From an uncultured Terriglobus sp. (lineage in GTDB: Bacteria > Acidobacteriota > Terriglobia > Terriglobales > Acidobacteriaceae), in NCBI GenBank assembly GCA_937859825.1, contig CALMAP010000074.1:5207-10558 (forward strand): 5,352 nt of DNA. The letters run 5' to 3'. Below the pieces are notes generated by a model. That model saw only the letters and a list, made by a program, of their open reading frames with translations. It ran no database searches and was not told the origin of the DNA. The position numbers were made by a program, and so were the translations under genes. Below are positions 1-5,352 of this stretch, in pieces. How positions within the stretch are numbered: position 1 is the first letter of the stretch; every line of letters begins with the position of its first letter.

Positions 1-878
1 CCGTTGTTGCCGCGCAGCGTCATGTCGCCGAAGTCCTGAAACGCGGGGAACTTGGGATGCCGCACGTTGGCGATCTGCGACGAGACGATCTCCGCCTTGG
101 TGGAACCGGTGTAGAAGAGAAATTGATCGACCTGATGGGAGCCGATGTCGGTAAGAATGCCGCCGTACTGCTCCGGCTTCCAGAACCACTCGGGCCGGCC
201 GCTCAGACCGCTGCCCATGTCGCTGCCCGGTCGTTGCGTGATCTGGTGCGGCGCGATGTTGATGGTCTGGATCACGTGGCCGATGGCGCCTGCCTTGACA
301 AGCTCGCCCGCCTTCACGGCCGCCTTCACCTCAAGCCGTTCGCTGTACATGATGGCGAAGATCTTCTTCGTCTGCTCGACGGTGCGGCGCACGTCGGCAA
401 GCTGCTCCAGCGTGGTGATGCCGGGCTTGTCCGAGAGAAAGTCCTTGCCCGCTTTCATGGCCTTGACGCCGATGGGGGCGCGCTCATTCGCGATCTGCGA
501 GCTGAGGATGAGCTGGATCGAGGGGTCGTGGATCACCTCGTCCTGCGTCGCAGCGATCTTTACGTCGGGGTAACGCTTCTTGAACGCGGTGACCAGGTCT
601 GGCTCGAGTCCCCAGGCGATGGTCAGCACACCGCCACCGCGCTGGATGGCACCGATCATGCCGTAGATATGGTTGTGGCTCATGCCGCACACGCCGAACT
701 TGATCGTGTGCTTGGGTGCGGCAGCGCTGTCCTGATCGGGCATTGCAACTTCATGCCGCAGCGGGCCGGCTGCCCCTTCAAACATATCCGGCATGGCGAG
801 GGCGGGCATTGCGGTGGCAGCGCCCGCAGCGCTGAGTGCCTGAAGAAACTGCCGGCGTGGAATCGAAGAGGATGGCAT
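1..878 (-). CDS. Tat-exported Gfo/Idh/MocA family oxidoreductase, 3' part missing
   Basis: Predicted nicotinamide-dependent oxidoreductase acting on a sugar or sugar derivative outside the cytoplasm. The reading frame is open from ATG at 878 to the left edge (292 codons); the family is usually 350-450 residues, so about a quarter or more is missing. Residues 6-18 (IPRRQFLQALSAA) form a twin-arginine signal with R8/R9 and a hydrophobic Ala-rich stretch, with possible cleavage after ALA-28. The Rossmann fold starts near residue 58 with FGVCGMSHNH (61-70). The family's EKP motif appears as DKP (D150-K151-P152), keeping the lysine. The GGILTDIGSHQVD segment (239-251) matches the conserved GGxLxDxGxHxxD region with its Asp and His. 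The start is fixed by the Tat motif and an in-frame TAG at 921-923; the only purine-rich site (GGAG, 893-896 complement) lies 14 nt away, rather far. The gene is transcribed divergently from the SDR-ROK-GH3 cluster. Family and export are well supported; the substrate is unknown. Confidence 0.92.
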   Translation of the reverse strand, partial: MPSSSIPRRQFLQALSAAGAATAMPALAMPDMFEGAAGPLRHEVAMPDQDSAAAPKHTIKFGVCGMSHNHIYGMIGAIQRGGGVLTIAWGLEPDLVTAFKKRYPDVKIAATQDEVIHDPSIQLILSSQIANERAPIGVKAMKAGKDFLSDKPGITTLEQLADVRRTVEQTKKIFAIMYSERLEVKAAVKAGELVKAGAIGHVIQTINIAPHQITQRPGSDMGSGLSGRPEWFWKPEQYGGILTDIGSHQVDQFLFYTGSTKAEIVSSQIANVRHPKFPAFQDFGDMTLRGNN

Positions 879-937
879 AGGGGAAGAGGACGCTCCAGCA
901 GAAATTTGACTTTGGTTTGCCTAACGAACTTAGCGCC

Positions 938-952
938 TTTGCCACTCGCAAA
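938..952. promoter_or_regulatory. Inverted repeat TTTGC-N5-GCAAA, candidate operator
   Basis: The 15 bp TTTGCCACTCGCAAA has perfect 5-bp arms around a 5-bp centre. It lies 60 bp upstream of the Gfo/Idh start and about 195 bp upstream of the SDR start. A partial copy of its left side, TTTGCC followed at the same distance by CG, occurs at 916-926, exactly 22 bp away (about two helical turns). A small dyad like this could bind a dimeric repressor such as the neighbouring ROK protein, but that link is inference, and arms this short can occur by chance. Confidence 0.3.
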
Positions 953-1072
953 AGCAGCGCAACGGAACTCTACTTGCTGCAAAGCCTTTCTGGCAAGTGG
1001 CGGGCCTAGATTTCGGGCCACACCGCAGGGTGTGACGATTGCGCGGATTGCTGCGTGACCCGGGATTAAGTT

Positions 1073-1084
1073 TTGTAGTAACAA
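1073..1084. promoter_or_regulatory. TTGT-N4-ACAA dyad in AT-rich patch upstream of the SDR gene
   Basis: TTGTAGTAACAA is a dyad with 4-bp arms inside the most AT-rich stretch of the window (1065-1096), ending 62 bp before the SDR start codon. The position suits an operator or core promoter of the plus-strand operon. The shape recalls sites of FadR-type GntR regulators, which are usually one base shorter in the centre. No protein partner can be assigned. Confidence 0.25.
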
Positions 1085-1134
1085 TTATCTTCACTTGGAA
1101 GGTAAGCGCCGCGCACACCTGCATGGCCGCATGA

Positions 1135-1140
1135 AAGGGA
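1135..1140 (+). promoter_or_regulatory. Ribosome binding site supporting the TTG start of the SDR gene
   Basis: AAGGGA ends six bases before TTG at 1147. An in-frame TGA at 1132-1134 rules out any longer product, and the next in-frame GTG (1171) would remove the first Rossmann strand. The site and the domain limit together decide the TTG start. Confidence 0.55.
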
Positions 1141-1146
1141 AAGCCG

Positions 1147-1911
1147 TTGGAGCAGCGTTGCGCGGTAGTCGTGGGAGGAACGTCGGGCCTCGGCAGGGCA
1201 ATTGCGATTGGCCTGGCAAAGGCCGGTCTGGATGTTGTGGCAACGTCGCGTTCCCCGGAGGGTGTGGCCGAGACCGCGGCGGAGATCGAGGCGCTGGGTC
1301 GCAGCACCCTGCGCGTGGCGTCCGACGTTGCGAGCCGCGACTCCCTTGTCAGCCTGCGTGATGCAGTCGTCGCGAAATTCGGCAAAGTCGACGTTCTGGT
1401 GAATGCCGCAGGCATGACGAAGCGTGAACCGACGCTCGACGTTACGGAAGAGACGTGGAACCGCATCCTGGACGTGAACCTGACCGGCACGCTGCGCGGC
1501 TGCCAGGTTTTCGGCGAGCACATGATTGCACGGAGCGGCGACGGCATCCGTGGCCGCATCCTCAACATTGCTTCGCTTTCTACGTTTGTCGCTTTTACGG
1601 AAGTCACGGCCTACTGCTGCAGCAAGGCCGCCGTGGGTGCGCTTACCCGCTCCCTAGCGGTGGAGTGGGCGCCATTTGGCGTCTTGGTCAATGCCATCGC
1701 GCCAGGGGTATTCCCCACCGCACTCAACAGCAGAATCATAGACAGCCCACGCGGGCAGGAGCTGAAGATGCGCACGCCCATGGCCCGCTTCGGCATGGCG
1801 GAAGAACTCGTAAGCACGGCGATCTACCTCAGCAGCCCTGACACCACCTACACCACAGGCCAGATCATCACGGTCGACGGCGGCATGCTGGCCAGCGGGG
1901 TGAACCAGTGA
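1147..1911 (+). CDS. SDR family NAD(P)-dependent oxidoreductase (classical type)
   Basis: A 254-residue cytoplasmic dehydrogenase/reductase with the standard length and all landmarks of a classical short-chain dehydrogenase. The cofactor loop is GGTSGLG at 10-16, D60 is the Asp usually near the adenine ring, and NAAG lies at 86-89. The catalytic tetrad is N111, S143, Y156 and K160 (Y-C-C-S-K). The post-catalytic IAPG is at 184-187 and the C-terminal TTGQIITVDGGM at 236-247. The end of strand beta2 reads VATSR with R35 and no acidic residue, which suggests NADP(H) rather than NAD(H). The tail resembles gluconate 5-dehydrogenase and 2-deoxygluconate 3-dehydrogenase (KduD) relatives, so a sugar or sugar-acid substrate fits the GH3/ROK neighbourhood; the exact substrate is not readable. 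It begins with TTG and is the first gene of the plus-strand cluster; its TGA overlaps the ROK GTG start. Family is certain, substrate open. Confidence 0.94.
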   Translation: MEQRCAVVVGGTSGLGRAIAIGLAKAGLDVVATSRSPEGVAETAAEIEALGRSTLRVASDVASRDSLVSLRDAVVAKFGKVDVLVNAAGMTKREPTLDVTEETWNRILDVNLTGTLRGCQVFGEHMIARSGDGIRGRILNIASLSTFVAFTEVTAYCCSKAAVGALTRSLAVEWAPFGVLVNAIAPGVFPTALNSRIIDSPRGQELKMRTPMARFGMAEELVSTAIYLSSPDTTYTTGQIITVDGGMLASGVNQ

Positions 1912-3176
1912 AGATTTCGCGCGACAGGGAACGGGAAACGAAGCGGCGCTTCGACCTGCACACCGAAGACCCGGCCTCCAGCGAGCTTGCACGCGATATT
2001 AACCGGGACATTGTGCTGGAACTGCTGCGCCGCCGCCAACCCATCGCCCGTGTGGATCTGGCGCGGCTCAGTGGCCTGCAGCGCTCCACCGTTTCGCTGA
2101 TCGTGGAGCAGCTCATAGAAGAGCGGTGGATCGTGGAGGGCGCCACGGTACGCACCGCACGTGGCCGCCGCCCCACGATGCTTTCGCTCAACGCGGACCT
2201 GGTGATCCTCGTGGTCGATGTGCGGCCCAACCATGCCGTGTGCGCCGTGGTCGACCTGAACGGACACTTTCTCTCGCGGGAAAGCGTGCCCATCGCAGCC
2301 GGTGCCGAGGTGGGTGTCGCCCGCATCGCGGAGGTGCTTCTCCGTCTGCGTGCCGGGCTGGAGCGCAAGAGCTTCGAGGGCATCGGCGTGAGCCTGCCTG
2401 GCCGCGTGGAGCCGGAGACGCAGCAACTGCTGTGGGCGCCCAACCTGAAGTGGCAGGGCTACGACATCAAGGCAGCGCTGGAAGAGCGGCTCGGTCTGCA
2501 GGTTGAGATGGACAACGCCGCAAACTCCTGCATGTTGAGCGAACTGTGGTTCAGCCGTCAGGGGAGCCTGCGCAACGCGGTTCTGGTCACCATCAGCGAG
2601 GGCGTGGGTGCAGCGGTGCTGGCCAACGGCCAATTGCTCACGGGTGAGCGCGGCATGGCCGGTGAGTTCGGCCACATCCCCGTGGATCCCGCGGGACCGC
2701 TGTGCAACTGTGGCGAGCGTGGCTGCTGGGAGATGTTCGCCTCGACCCGCGCGGTGCTGCGCAACTACGCGGAGCGCGAACCCGGCAAGCTGATTACGAG
2801 CTTTACCGCGCTCATGTCGCTCGCGGACCAGGGCGACAGCCACGCCATTGCAGCACTGGAGCAGCAGGCGGTCTGGATTGCGCGCGGCCTGCGCATGGTG
2901 ACGGCGGCGCTCAGCCCGGAATGCATCCTGTTTGCCGGAGACATTACGGCGTGCTGGCAGCGCAGCGGCTCCATCATCCAGCGCGAGCTTGCGGCCCGCA
3001 TGCTCACCGGCAAGCCACCTGCGCTGATCGCCATCGGCGATGGGGAGATGGCGCGATTGCGCGGCGCGGCGGCGCTGGTGCTGCAGCGCCATTCCGGTTA
3101 TCACCGCTCCACTGCCAGTTCTTCGCGCTCGGTGCAGCGCGACCACGCAGACGAACCGCATGAAGTGTTCGCCTGA
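1908..3176 (+). CDS. ROK family transcriptional regulator (XylR-like)
   Basis: A 422-residue DNA-binding regulator. Residues about 30-75 form a winged helix-turn-helix (INRDIVLELL, then ARLSGLQRSTVSLIVEQLI), followed by a wing rich in Arg (84-88). The ROK domain runs from about 98 to 393. The zinc motif is intact: GEFGH (252-256, ligand H256) then CNCGERGC with C266, C268 and C273. The N-terminal phosphate loop, DxGGT in sugar kinases, reads DVRPN (104-108) and has lost its glycines. At the kinase catalytic segment the protein has DNAAN (202-206), like DNEAN in XylR-type repressors but with Ala at 204 at the position of the kinase Asp. It therefore probably senses a sugar without phosphorylating it. 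The GTG start overlaps the SDR stop (GTGA), implying translational coupling. The last ~28 residues are a Ser/Arg/His-rich tail beyond the ROK fold. By family precedent it likely represses this locus until its sugar is present; the ligand is unknown. Confidence 0.93.
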   Translation: MKISRDRERETKRRFDLHTEDPASSELARDINRDIVLELLRRRQPIARVDLARLSGLQRSTVSLIVEQLIEERWIVEGATVRTARGRRPTMLSLNADLVILVVDVRPNHAVCAVVDLNGHFLSRESVPIAAGAEVGVARIAEVLLRLRAGLERKSFEGIGVSLPGRVEPETQQLLWAPNLKWQGYDIKAALEERLGLQVEMDNAANSCMLSELWFSRQGSLRNAVLVTISEGVGAAVLANGQLLTGERGMAGEFGHIPVDPAGPLCNCGERGCWEMFASTRAVLRNYAEREPGKLITSFTALMSLADQGDSHAIAALEQQAVWIARGLRMVTAALSPECILFAGDITACWQRSGSIIQRELAARMLTGKPPALIAIGDGEMARLRGAAALVLQRHSGYHRSTASSSRSVQRDHADEPHEVFA

Positions 3177-3188
3177 AATTCAAAGTCT

Positions 3189-3193
3189 GAGGA
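3189..3193 (+). promoter_or_regulatory. Ribosome binding site of the GH3 gene
   Basis: GAGGA sits five bases before ATG at 3199, inside the 22-bp gap after the ROK stop codon. It is the clearest Shine-Dalgarno sequence in the window and supports both the ATG choice and efficient translation from the shared transcript. Confidence 0.7.
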
Positions 3194-3198
3194 TATCC

Positions 3199-5352
3199 AT
3201 GCTGAACCTTTCGTTGTCTCGAATTCACGGTCTCTGCGGCTTTGCGCTTGTTTTGGTCGGGGCTACGGCCGGTCACGCGCAAACGGGAGACAAGCTGCCC
3301 TACCAGAACCAGTCCCTGCCCATCGAGCAGCGCGTGAACGACCTGGTCGGCCGCATGACGCTGGAGGAGAAGGCCGCGCAGATGATCAACGGTGCTGCCG
3401 CCATTCCGCGGCTGGGCGTGCCTGCATACGACTATTGGAATGAGGGGCTGCACGGCTCCGCGCGCTCTGGGCCGAGCACGCTCTTTCCGCAGGCCATCGG
3501 CAATGCGGCCACGTTTGACGAGCCGCTGCTGCACCGCATCGGTGAGGTGATCTCGACTGAAGCACGTGCCAAGTACAACGAGGCGGTGCGCCACGATATT
3601 CACTCCATCTACTACGGCCTCACGGTGTGGTCGCCCAACATCAACATCTTCCGCGATCCGCGCTGGGGCCGCGGGCAGGAGACTTACGGCGAAGACCCGT
3701 TCCTGACGGCAAAGCTGGGCACGAGCTTCGTGCGGGGCATCCAGGGCGACGACCCGAAATACTTCCGCGCCATCGCCACGCCCAAGCACTACGCCGTGCA
3801 CAGCGGACCGGAGGCGACGCGCCACAGCGACAACGTCGAACCCACCCGCCACGACCTGTGGGACACCTACCTGCCCGCCTTTCGCTCGGCCATTGTGAAC
3901 GGCAAGGCAGACAGCATCATGTGCGCCTACAACGCGATCGACGGCAAGCCCGCATGCGCCAGCGACCTGCTGCTGAAAGACATCCTGCGTGGCGATTGGA
4001 AGTTCCAGGGATTTGTCACCAGCGATTGCGGCGCGATTGAAGACTTTACCTCAGAGGACCAGAGCTACGGCGGCGGCAAGCACGCGCATCACTACGTGCA
4101 GACCGATACCGAGGCTGCAGCCGTTGGCGTGAAGAGCGGTACGGACACAAGCTGCGGCCGCGACTACCTGCACCTTGCGGATGCGGTGAAGCAGGGCCTG
4201 ATCAAAGAGTCGGAAGTTGACGTGAGTCTGCGCCGCTTGTTCACCGCACGCTTCCGGCTCGGCCTGTTCGATGACCCCGCATCCATGCCGTATGCGAAGG
4301 TCCCTTACGCCGCCATCCTGAGCCCGGATCACCAGCAGGCGGCGCTGCAGGCCGCGCGCGAGAGCATGGTGCTGTTGAAGAACAACAACGGCGCGCTGCC
4401 GCTGAACGCAACAAAGGTAAGGACGATCGCGGTCGTCGGACCAAATGCGAACGACCTCTTCTCCATTCTCGGTAACTACTACGCGATCCCGCAGAATCCA
4501 GTGTTGCCGGTGGACGGCATAGCCACAGCTGCCAAAGGCAAGCGCGTGATCTATGCGCAGAGCGCGCCTTACTCCGAGGGCCTGAAGATGGTAGTGCCGC
4601 GCACCGCGCTGCAGAACGGCAAGGCAGAAGGTCTGCGCGGCGAGTACTTCGCCAATGACCACTTTGACGGTAAGCCTGCCTTCACCCGCGTGGATAAGGA
4701 AATCTCTTTCGACTGGAGCGGGTCGAAGCCCGCAGCTGCTATCCCCTCTGAGGCGTTTTCTGTCCGCTGGACCGGCATGCTAAACGCGCCCGGGCCCGGC
4801 GACTACACCTACACGGTGCGCACTGGCGAGTGCTACCCCTGCCACGACTATGAGTCCGTCTCCGTCAGTATCGGCGGCGAGCAGAAGCTGCAATTCGTCA
4901 GCGATACTGAGGCGAAGGAGTCGCGCAGCAAAAGCACGAAGGAGTTCACGGTGCACTTTGCCGATACGAAGCCGATGCCCGTCATCATCGAGTACGCGCA
5001 CCGCGCGAAGCTCTTCGGCGCGGGCCTCACGCTGGAGTGGCAGCCACCCGTCGCTCCGCTGCGCGATGCGGCGGTTGACGCGGCGAAGCAGGCGGATGTT
5101 GTGATCGCCTTTGTCGGTTTGAACCCGAACCTTGAAGGCGAGGAGATGCCCATCCAGGTGCCCGGTTTTGCCGGTGGCGACCGGACCGATATCGCGCTGC
5201 CCGCGGCGCAGCAGCATATGCTTGAGGCGGTCAAGGCCACGGGAAAGCCACTGTTCGTTGTGCTGATTAACGGCTCTGCCGTCGCAATCAATTGGGCGAA
5301 AGAAAACGCCGATGCAGTCCTGGAAGCCTGGTACCCCGGCCAGGGCGGCGCA
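3199..5352 (+). CDS. Secreted glycoside hydrolase family 3 with PA14 domain (beta-xylosidase/beta-glucosidase-like), 3' part missing
   Basis: Retaining exo-acting beta-glycosidase predicted to release sugars from non-reducing ends of oligosaccharides in the periplasm or outside. 718 codons are present and the frame is still open at the right edge; such proteins are usually 850-900 residues. Residues 1-27 are a Sec signal peptide with likely cleavage at GHA-27/Q28. The GH3 barrel follows, with YWNEGLHG (79-86), the RDPRWGRGQETYGEDP block, K196-H197 in ATPKHYAVH, SIMCAYN, and the nucleophile D276 in TSDCG. The alpha/beta sandwich domain starts near 385 (ESMVLLKNN) and is interrupted by a PA14 domain at about 478-614 (GLRGEYF to TLEWQPP). 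It resumes with AFVGLNPNLEGEEM, where E646 is the probable acid/base. The WNEGLHG form resembles xylosidase-type GH3 enzymes (WWSEALHG), so xylo- or gluco-oligosaccharides are candidates. It is the third gene of the cluster, 22 bp after the ROK gene. Family certain; specificity uncertain. Confidence 0.95.
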   Translation, partial: MLNLSLSRIHGLCGFALVLVGATAGHAQTGDKLPYQNQSLPIEQRVNDLVGRMTLEEKAAQMINGAAAIPRLGVPAYDYWNEGLHGSARSGPSTLFPQAIGNAATFDEPLLHRIGEVISTEARAKYNEAVRHDIHSIYYGLTVWSPNINIFRDPRWGRGQETYGEDPFLTAKLGTSFVRGIQGDDPKYFRAIATPKHYAVHSGPEATRHSDNVEPTRHDLWDTYLPAFRSAIVNGKADSIMCAYNAIDGKPACASDLLLKDILRGDWKFQGFVTSDCGAIEDFTSEDQSYGGGKHAHHYVQTDTEAAAVGVKSGTDTSCGRDYLHLADAVKQGLIKESEVDVSLRRLFTARFRLGLFDDPASMPYAKVPYAAILSPDHQQAALQAARESMVLLKNNNGALPLNATKVRTIAVVGPNANDLFSILGNYYAIPQNPVLPVDGIATAAKGKRVIYAQSAPYSEGLKMVVPRTALQNGKAEGLRGEYFANDHFDGKPAFTRVDKEISFDWSGSKPAAAIPSEAFSVRWTGMLNAPGPGDYTYTVRTGECYPCHDYESVSVSIGGEQKLQFVSDTEAKESRSKSTKEFTVHFADTKPMPVIIEYAHRAKLFGAGLTLEWQPPVAPLRDAAVDAAKQADVVIAFVGLNPNLEGEEMPIQVPGFAGGDRTDIALPAAQQHMLEAVKATGKPLFVVLINGSAVAINWAKENADAVLEAWYPGQGGA

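Larger units (their letters stand above)
879..1146. promoter_or_regulatory. Divergent intergenic region with promoters for both directions
   Basis: This is the only sizeable non-coding gap in the window and separates the minus-strand Gfo/Idh gene from the plus-strand SDR-ROK-GH3 cluster, so both transcription units should start here. Open frames cross it, but they have no recognisable protein content. It is visibly richer in A/T than the flanking genes, especially 901-930 and 1065-1096. It holds a TTTGC-N5-GCAAA inverted repeat, a TTGT-N4-ACAA dyad, a TTGC-T-GCAA palindrome at 974-982 and a loose CTAA-N5-TTAG dyad at 921-933. I could not find a convincing -35/-10 pair in either direction; a weak plus-strand candidate is GTGACC (1055-1060) with TAGTAA (1076-1081), at only 15 bp spacing. 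Its role as a regulatory region is inferred from gene layout. Confidence 0.6.

Noticed and set aside
921..933. CTAA-N5-TTAG dyad as a separate operator
   Set aside because: The arms are only 4 bp and the symmetry does not extend outward, so it is mentioned only within the intergenic region.
1037..1051. Direct repeat of GATTGC with 9-bp period
   Set aside because: Two copies of a 6-bp word in a short gap are easily due to chance and have no linked structure.
57..1058. Plus-strand open frame of 333 codons across the Gfo/Idh gene and the intergenic gap
   Set aside because: The minus strand there encodes a protein with a Tat signal and full Gfo/Idh/MocA motifs; the plus-strand product is His/Arg/Leu-rich without recognisable motifs, as expected for antisense reading of GC-rich codons.
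1131..1361. ATG at 1131 reading MKGKAV, which resembles the usual opening of an SDR protein, hinting at a frameshift
   Set aside because: The frame then departs from SDR sequence at once, whereas TTG at 1147 gives a complete first strand and cofactor loop with a good ribosome binding site. I see no need for a frameshift.
930..1607. Minus-strand open frame of 225 codons over the intergenic gap and the SDR gene
   Set aside because: Its product is rich in Ser/Arg/Thr/Pro with no motif, while the SDR frame opposite it has every family landmark. A second minus-strand frame at 680-1084 is rejected for the same reason.
1848..3161. Minus-strand open frame of 437 codons opposite the ROK gene
   Set aside because: It mirrors the GC-rich codon pattern of the ROK gene, which has clear helix-turn-helix and zinc motifs; the antisense product is Arg/His/Ala-rich with no domain signature.
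3177..3198. Possible terminator or promoter between ROK and GH3
   Set aside because: The gap is only 22 bp, has no hairpin with a T-run, and holds a clear ribosome binding site; read-through is the simpler view.
3004..3852. Minus-strand open frame of 282 codons opposite the end of ROK and the start of GH3
   Set aside because: It crosses two well-supported genes on the opposite strand and shows no protein motif.

Overview
The window is GC-rich (roughly 60% by eye) and densely coding. It carries four protein genes around one divergent promoter region. Several traits fit a soil Acidobacteriota of the Granulicella/Terriglobus type: GC-rich codon use, a Tat-exported Gfo/Idh/MocA oxidoreductase, a PA14-containing GH3 enzyme, and TTG and GTG starts. 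This placement is an inference from protein style only; no marker gene is present. I found no RNA genes, CRISPR array, insertion sequence or integration site.

Layout. On the minus strand, 1-878 is the N-terminal ~292 residues of a Tat-targeted Gfo/Idh/MocA oxidoreductase, whose 3' end lies beyond the left edge. The 268-bp gap at 879-1146 separates it from a plus-strand cluster and must hold promoters for both directions. It contains a TTTGC-N5-GCAAA inverted repeat and an AT-rich patch with a TTGT-N4-ACAA dyad. The plus-strand cluster is an SDR dehydrogenase (1147-1911, TTG start), a ROK/XylR-type transcriptional regulator (1908-3176, overlapping the SDR stop as GTGA), and a secreted family 3 glycoside hydrolase with an inserted PA14 domain (3199-5352, cut by the right edge).

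How the genes may work together. The GH3 enzyme carries a Sec signal peptide and resembles bacterial beta-xylosidase/beta-glucosidase enzymes, so it probably trims short plant-derived oligosaccharides outside the cytoplasm. The SDR is a cytoplasmic dehydrogenase, probably for a sugar or sugar acid. The ROK protein has an N-terminal winged helix and a ROK domain with its zinc motif but a degenerate kinase site, so it is probably the sugar-responsive regulator of the locus. The divergent Gfo/Idh enzyme appears to be exported folded with its nicotinamide cofactor and may oxidise or rearrange a sugar in the periplasm. Together this looks like a small carbohydrate-utilisation locus. The exact substrate (xylo-oligosaccharide, gluco-oligosaccharide or other) cannot be settled from sequence alone. 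I see no clearly new system; the most interesting point is the pairing of a periplasmic Gfo/Idh enzyme with a secreted GH3 under one apparent regulatory region.
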